Origin: a virus
Length of the DNA: 31,279 bases
Reading direction: 5' to 3' (one strand)
IMG/VR virus record: IMGVR_UViG_3300006917_000094
Coordinates: 1 to 31,279 of that record
Shown here: positions 29,387 through 31,279 of the stretch, one piece after another
Position numbering within the stretch: the first letter of the stretch is position 1
Layout of the letters: each line of letters opens with the position of its first letter
Made by a program: the position numbers and the translations under genes
Notes under the pieces: generated by a model
The model's database searches: none
The model's input: the letters and a program-made list of their open reading frames with translations, nothing else
Told to the model about the DNA's origin: nothing

Positions 29387-29554
29387 ATGGGTAAAGATCA
29401 GATTCGGGTTGATGTGGAGATTGTAAAACAGTGCAAACACTGTGCGCACTCAATAGGCACGCATGGCGGTGAGTTGTATTGCAGGATGTGGAAAATTAGA
29501 CCGTTTGAATTTTGCGGCAAGTGGATGAGAGAGCCGGGAATCGACGACGAATAA
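29387..29554 (+). CDS. 55-residue cysteine-rich zinc-binding-type protein
   Basis: An ATG at 29387 opens a 55-codon frame ending in TAA at 29554. The protein contains CKHCAHS and later YCRMWKIRPFEFCGKWM, which gives four cysteines in a C-x2-C and C-x9-C array suited to one zinc ion. This pattern is common among small phage proteins placed ahead of recombination genes. It has no strong ribosome site but starts four bases after the previous frame ends. Function unknown. Confidence 0.65.
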   Translation: MGKDQIRVDVEIVKQCKHCAHSIGTHGGELYCRMWKIRPFEFCGKWMREPGIDDE

Positions 29555-29567
29555 TAGGAGGTGGAAA

Positions 29568-30638
29568 ATGGGAATGCTTAAACCAGCAACAAATAAAATG
29601 GCCTACTCTAAAGTAGGTATTTACGGCACCGCCGGGAGCGGTAAAACGCGCACCGCAACGGAAATAGCGATAGGGTTGCATAAAGCGATCGGAAGCACCA
29701 AACCAATAGCGGCTTTTGATACTGAACCAGCCTTTAGCTTTGTCCTTCCATTGTTCCAGAAAGAGGGAATTGAATTGCTTGTGGCCGACGAAAGCCGCGC
29801 CCTAGTGGATCTAATGGATTTTATGGACGAAGCAGAGAAAGTCTGCGACATCGTTATTATTGATTCGATTACCCACGTTTGGCGAGATGCGCAAGAGTCT
29901 TATTTAACCAAGCTAAATGATGCCAGGAAGAAGCAGAACAAGCGCCCTTTACTAGCGTTAGAGTTCCAGCATTGGAGACCGATTAAGGCGACCTGGGCAG
30001 CGTTTACGGATCGCTTCCTATCTTCAAAGCTGCATGTCATCGTATGCGGTCGAGCTGGTAATGTGTACGAGTATCAAAGCAAAGACGATGGTTCAGGCAA
30101 GAAAGAGCTAATTTCTACCGGCACCAGAATGGCGACAGAAAAAGAACTTGGTTATGAACCTTCATTATTGATTGAAATGGTTATTAACCGAGAAGACGGA
30201 AAAACCATCAACACCGCCATTATTCAGAAAGATCGCGCAGACAAGCTAAATGGCCGTGAAATACCAATGCCAAATTATGCAAAGCTTAAACCGCATTTCG
30301 ACTTTTTGAACATCGGCGGTCAGCACTTTGAAAGTATGGACAAGCGCGACTCACAGCAGCTTTACGAAGGAGCAGAAGAAGGAACTTGGGATAGCGAGTC
30401 ACGAAAACGCACTGAATGGGCCGAAGAAATTAAAAGCCTGTTGATCTCGCATGGATTGGATGGAACCAGCACGGAAGCCAAGAAACAACGCAATGAGTTA
30501 TTGCTTGAAGTGTTTGATACTGGAAGTTGGTCGAAAGTTGAAAACATGCACAGCGAAAAGATCAAAGAAGGGTATGAGCGCATGAAAGCAAAACTTGAAC
30601 AAGTCAACAAACCAACTTTAGAGGTCGTCAATGGCTAG
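29568..30638 (+). CDS. Sak4-like RecA-fold ATPase (single-strand annealing/recombination)
   Basis: The 356-residue protein has Walker A GTAGSGKT at 20-27, a DTEP motif at 51-54 and Walker B DIVIIDS at 94-100, followed by [13 protein letters not shown]. This matches the phage AAA_24/Sak4-type RecA-like core, about 230 residues, with a charged helical C-terminus ([24 protein letters not shown]). Sak4 proteins are phage recombinases that work with an SSB; here the SSB gene overlaps by eight bases, which strengthens the call. An AGGAGG ribosome site precedes the start. Confidence 0.82.
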   Translation: MGMLKPATNKMAYSKVGIYGTAGSGKTRTATEIAIGLHKAIGSTKPIAAFDTEPAFSFVLPLFQKEGIELLVADESRALVDLMDFMDEAEKVCDIVIIDSITHVWRDAQESYLTKLNDARKKQNKRPLLALEFQHWRPIKATWAAFTDRFLSSKLHVIVCGRAGNVYEYQSKDDGSGKKELISTGTRMATEKELGYEPSLLIEMVINREDGKTINTAIIQKDRADKLNGREIPMPNYAKLKPHFDFLNIGGQHFESMDKRDSQQLYEGAEEGTWDSESRKRTEWAEEIKSLLISHGLDGTSTEAKKQRNELLLEVFDTGSWSKVENMHSEKIKEGYERMKAKLEQVNKPTLEVVNG

Positions 30639-31050
30639 TGTAAACAAGGTAATTTTAATCGGAAATTTAGGCAAAGACCCTGAAGTGCGTTACATGCCAA
30701 GCGGCGAAGCAGTAACAAATATCAGCCTAGCCACTACTGACACATGGAAAGACAAGCAAGGAGAGAAACAAGAGCGCACCGAATGGCACAGGGTATCTTT
30801 CTTTTCAAAGCTTGCGGAGATTGCTGGCGAGTATCTTAAAAAAGGCTCGCCAGTTTATATCGAGGGCCGCTTGCAAACGCGGAAATGGCAGAATAAAGAG
30901 GGGCAAGACCAGTACACCACAGAAATTATTGCAGACCGCATGCAAATGCTAGGCGGTAAGTCTAGACAAGAAGAAAGCGAAACAAAGCCTAATTATAATC
31001 CGCCATCCCCCGATTATTTTTCTGACATAAAAGACGATATTCCATTCTAA
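30631..31050 (+). CDS. ssb: Single-stranded DNA-binding protein
   Basis: The 139-residue protein begins [20 protein letters not shown], then [37 protein letters not shown] and a C-terminal DDIPF acidic tip. This is a standard bacterial-type OB-fold SSB with an intrinsically disordered tail. The tip recruits replication and recombination enzymes. It overlaps the Sak4-like gene, and the two likely act together on phage DNA ends. Confidence 0.95.
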   Translation: MASVNKVILIGNLGKDPEVRYMPSGEAVTNISLATTDTWKDKQGEKQERTEWHRVSFFSKLAEIAGEYLKKGSPVYIEGRLQTRKWQNKEGQDQYTTEIIADRMQMLGGKSRQEESETKPNYNPPSPDYFSDIKDDIPF

Positions 31051-31052
31051 TT

Positions 31053-31232
31053 ATGACATTCGACGAATACGCAGAAACGCACAACCTACACCCAGGCAGC
31101 GGGCGGTATGAGGCATGCAAAGAGGCATGGTATGCAGCGATTAATGAAGTGCTGAAAGAATGGCGTAAACCATGGGGAATGTCTGAGGGTAAGGCGTTTA
31201 TAGAACGGTTGGAGAATATGGCTAACGTGTGA
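31053..31232 (+). CDS. 59-residue protein after SSB
   Basis: An ATG at 31053, two bases after the SSB stop, opens a 59-codon frame (MTFDEYAETHNLHPGSGRYE, then ACKEAWYAAINEVLKEWRKP) ending in TGA at 31232. It is helical and Trp/Lys-rich. No ribosome site is obvious, so it may rely on reinitiation. Function unknown. Confidence 0.6.
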   Translation: MTFDEYAETHNLHPGSGRYEACKEAWYAAINEVLKEWRKPWGMSEGKAFIERLENMANV

Positions 31233-31242
31233 GTTCAGCGTG

Positions 31243-31256
31243 GCCGCTTTAGCGGC
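31243..31256 (+). promoter_or_regulatory. Hairpin GCCGC-TTTA-GCGGC after the last gene
   Basis: A five-base-pair GC stem with a four-base loop lies ten bases after the stop of the 59-residue gene. No U-run follows, so it is not a standard terminator; it may be a message-end or processing element. The window ends 23 bases later. Confidence 0.4.
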
Positions 31257-31279
31257 ATCCGGTTGAATGTAAGGTTAGA

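Noticed and set aside
29316-29426. 36-residue ATG ORF with GGGAG upstream
   Set aside because: Arg/Leu-rich with little structure, and it overlaps both the 41-residue and 55-residue frames, which look more protein-like; kept only as an alternative in the notes.
1-31279. Integrase, attachment sites, tRNA genes or a diversity-generating retroelement
   Set aside because: No tyrosine or serine recombinase, reverse transcriptase, template/variable repeat pair or tRNA cloverleaf could be found by eye in the window.

Overview
The window is most of a temperate, short-tailed (podovirus-like) phage genome or prophage. It has a divergent repressor/Cro-like switch near 26.4 kb and a single long leftward block that runs from early replication genes into packaging, head, ejection and lysis-side genes. 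No tape-measure, sheath or tail-tube genes are visible, and the portal, adaptor, hub and ejection genes are of the short-tail kind. The moderate base composition and the resemblance of several proteins to those of podoviruses from Burkholderia and other Betaproteobacteria suggest a betaproteobacterial host. That is inference from remembered families, not from a search. No integrase, attachment site, tRNA gene or host gene is visible, so I cannot tell a prophage from a free phage genome.

Leftward (minus-strand) block, in transcription order: Cro-like regulator (26404), CII-position regulator (26132), replication-initiator-like protein with internal iterons (25721), a helicase-loader-position protein (24819), two small proteins, RusA resolvase (23850) and a DUF968-type HNH nuclease (23434). 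Packaging and head follow: small and large terminase, an HTH/zinc protein, portal, a small virion-type protein, a lectin-like protein, a PhoD-like phosphatase, an FmdB-type zinc ribbon, scaffold, major capsid and a decoration-type protein. Next come two paralogous MptE/DUF115-like proteins (one fused to a methyltransferase), a coiled-coil protein, adaptor, hub/stabilisation protein, GNAT acetyltransferase, a protein with a C-terminal S74-like chaperone domain, two ejection-type proteins and a tail fibre. The block ends with two membrane proteins, a stand-alone response-regulator receiver domain and a P5-like virion protein cut by the window edge. Most junctions are ATGA or TGATG overlaps. The three larger gaps each carry an RNA hairpin.

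Rightward (plus-strand) block: a short CI-like repressor, a small protein with a terminator, a P63C-domain protein with its own promoter, ribosome site and terminator, and then a 500-base stretch with no gene. Beyond that lie several very small proteins, a Sak4-like recombinase, SSB and a last small protein.

The most striking element is the gene-free stretch at 28356-28740. It begins just after a good sigma70-type promoter and ends in a hairpin plus five U residues. By hand it folds into a 7-bp long-range stem, a GCAA-capped hairpin and a multi-branch junction flanked by two nearly identical hairpins (GCCG-GARAGA-CGGC). I do not recognise it as a known RNA class. It is either a large phage non-coding RNA or a long structured leader controlling the recombination operon that follows.
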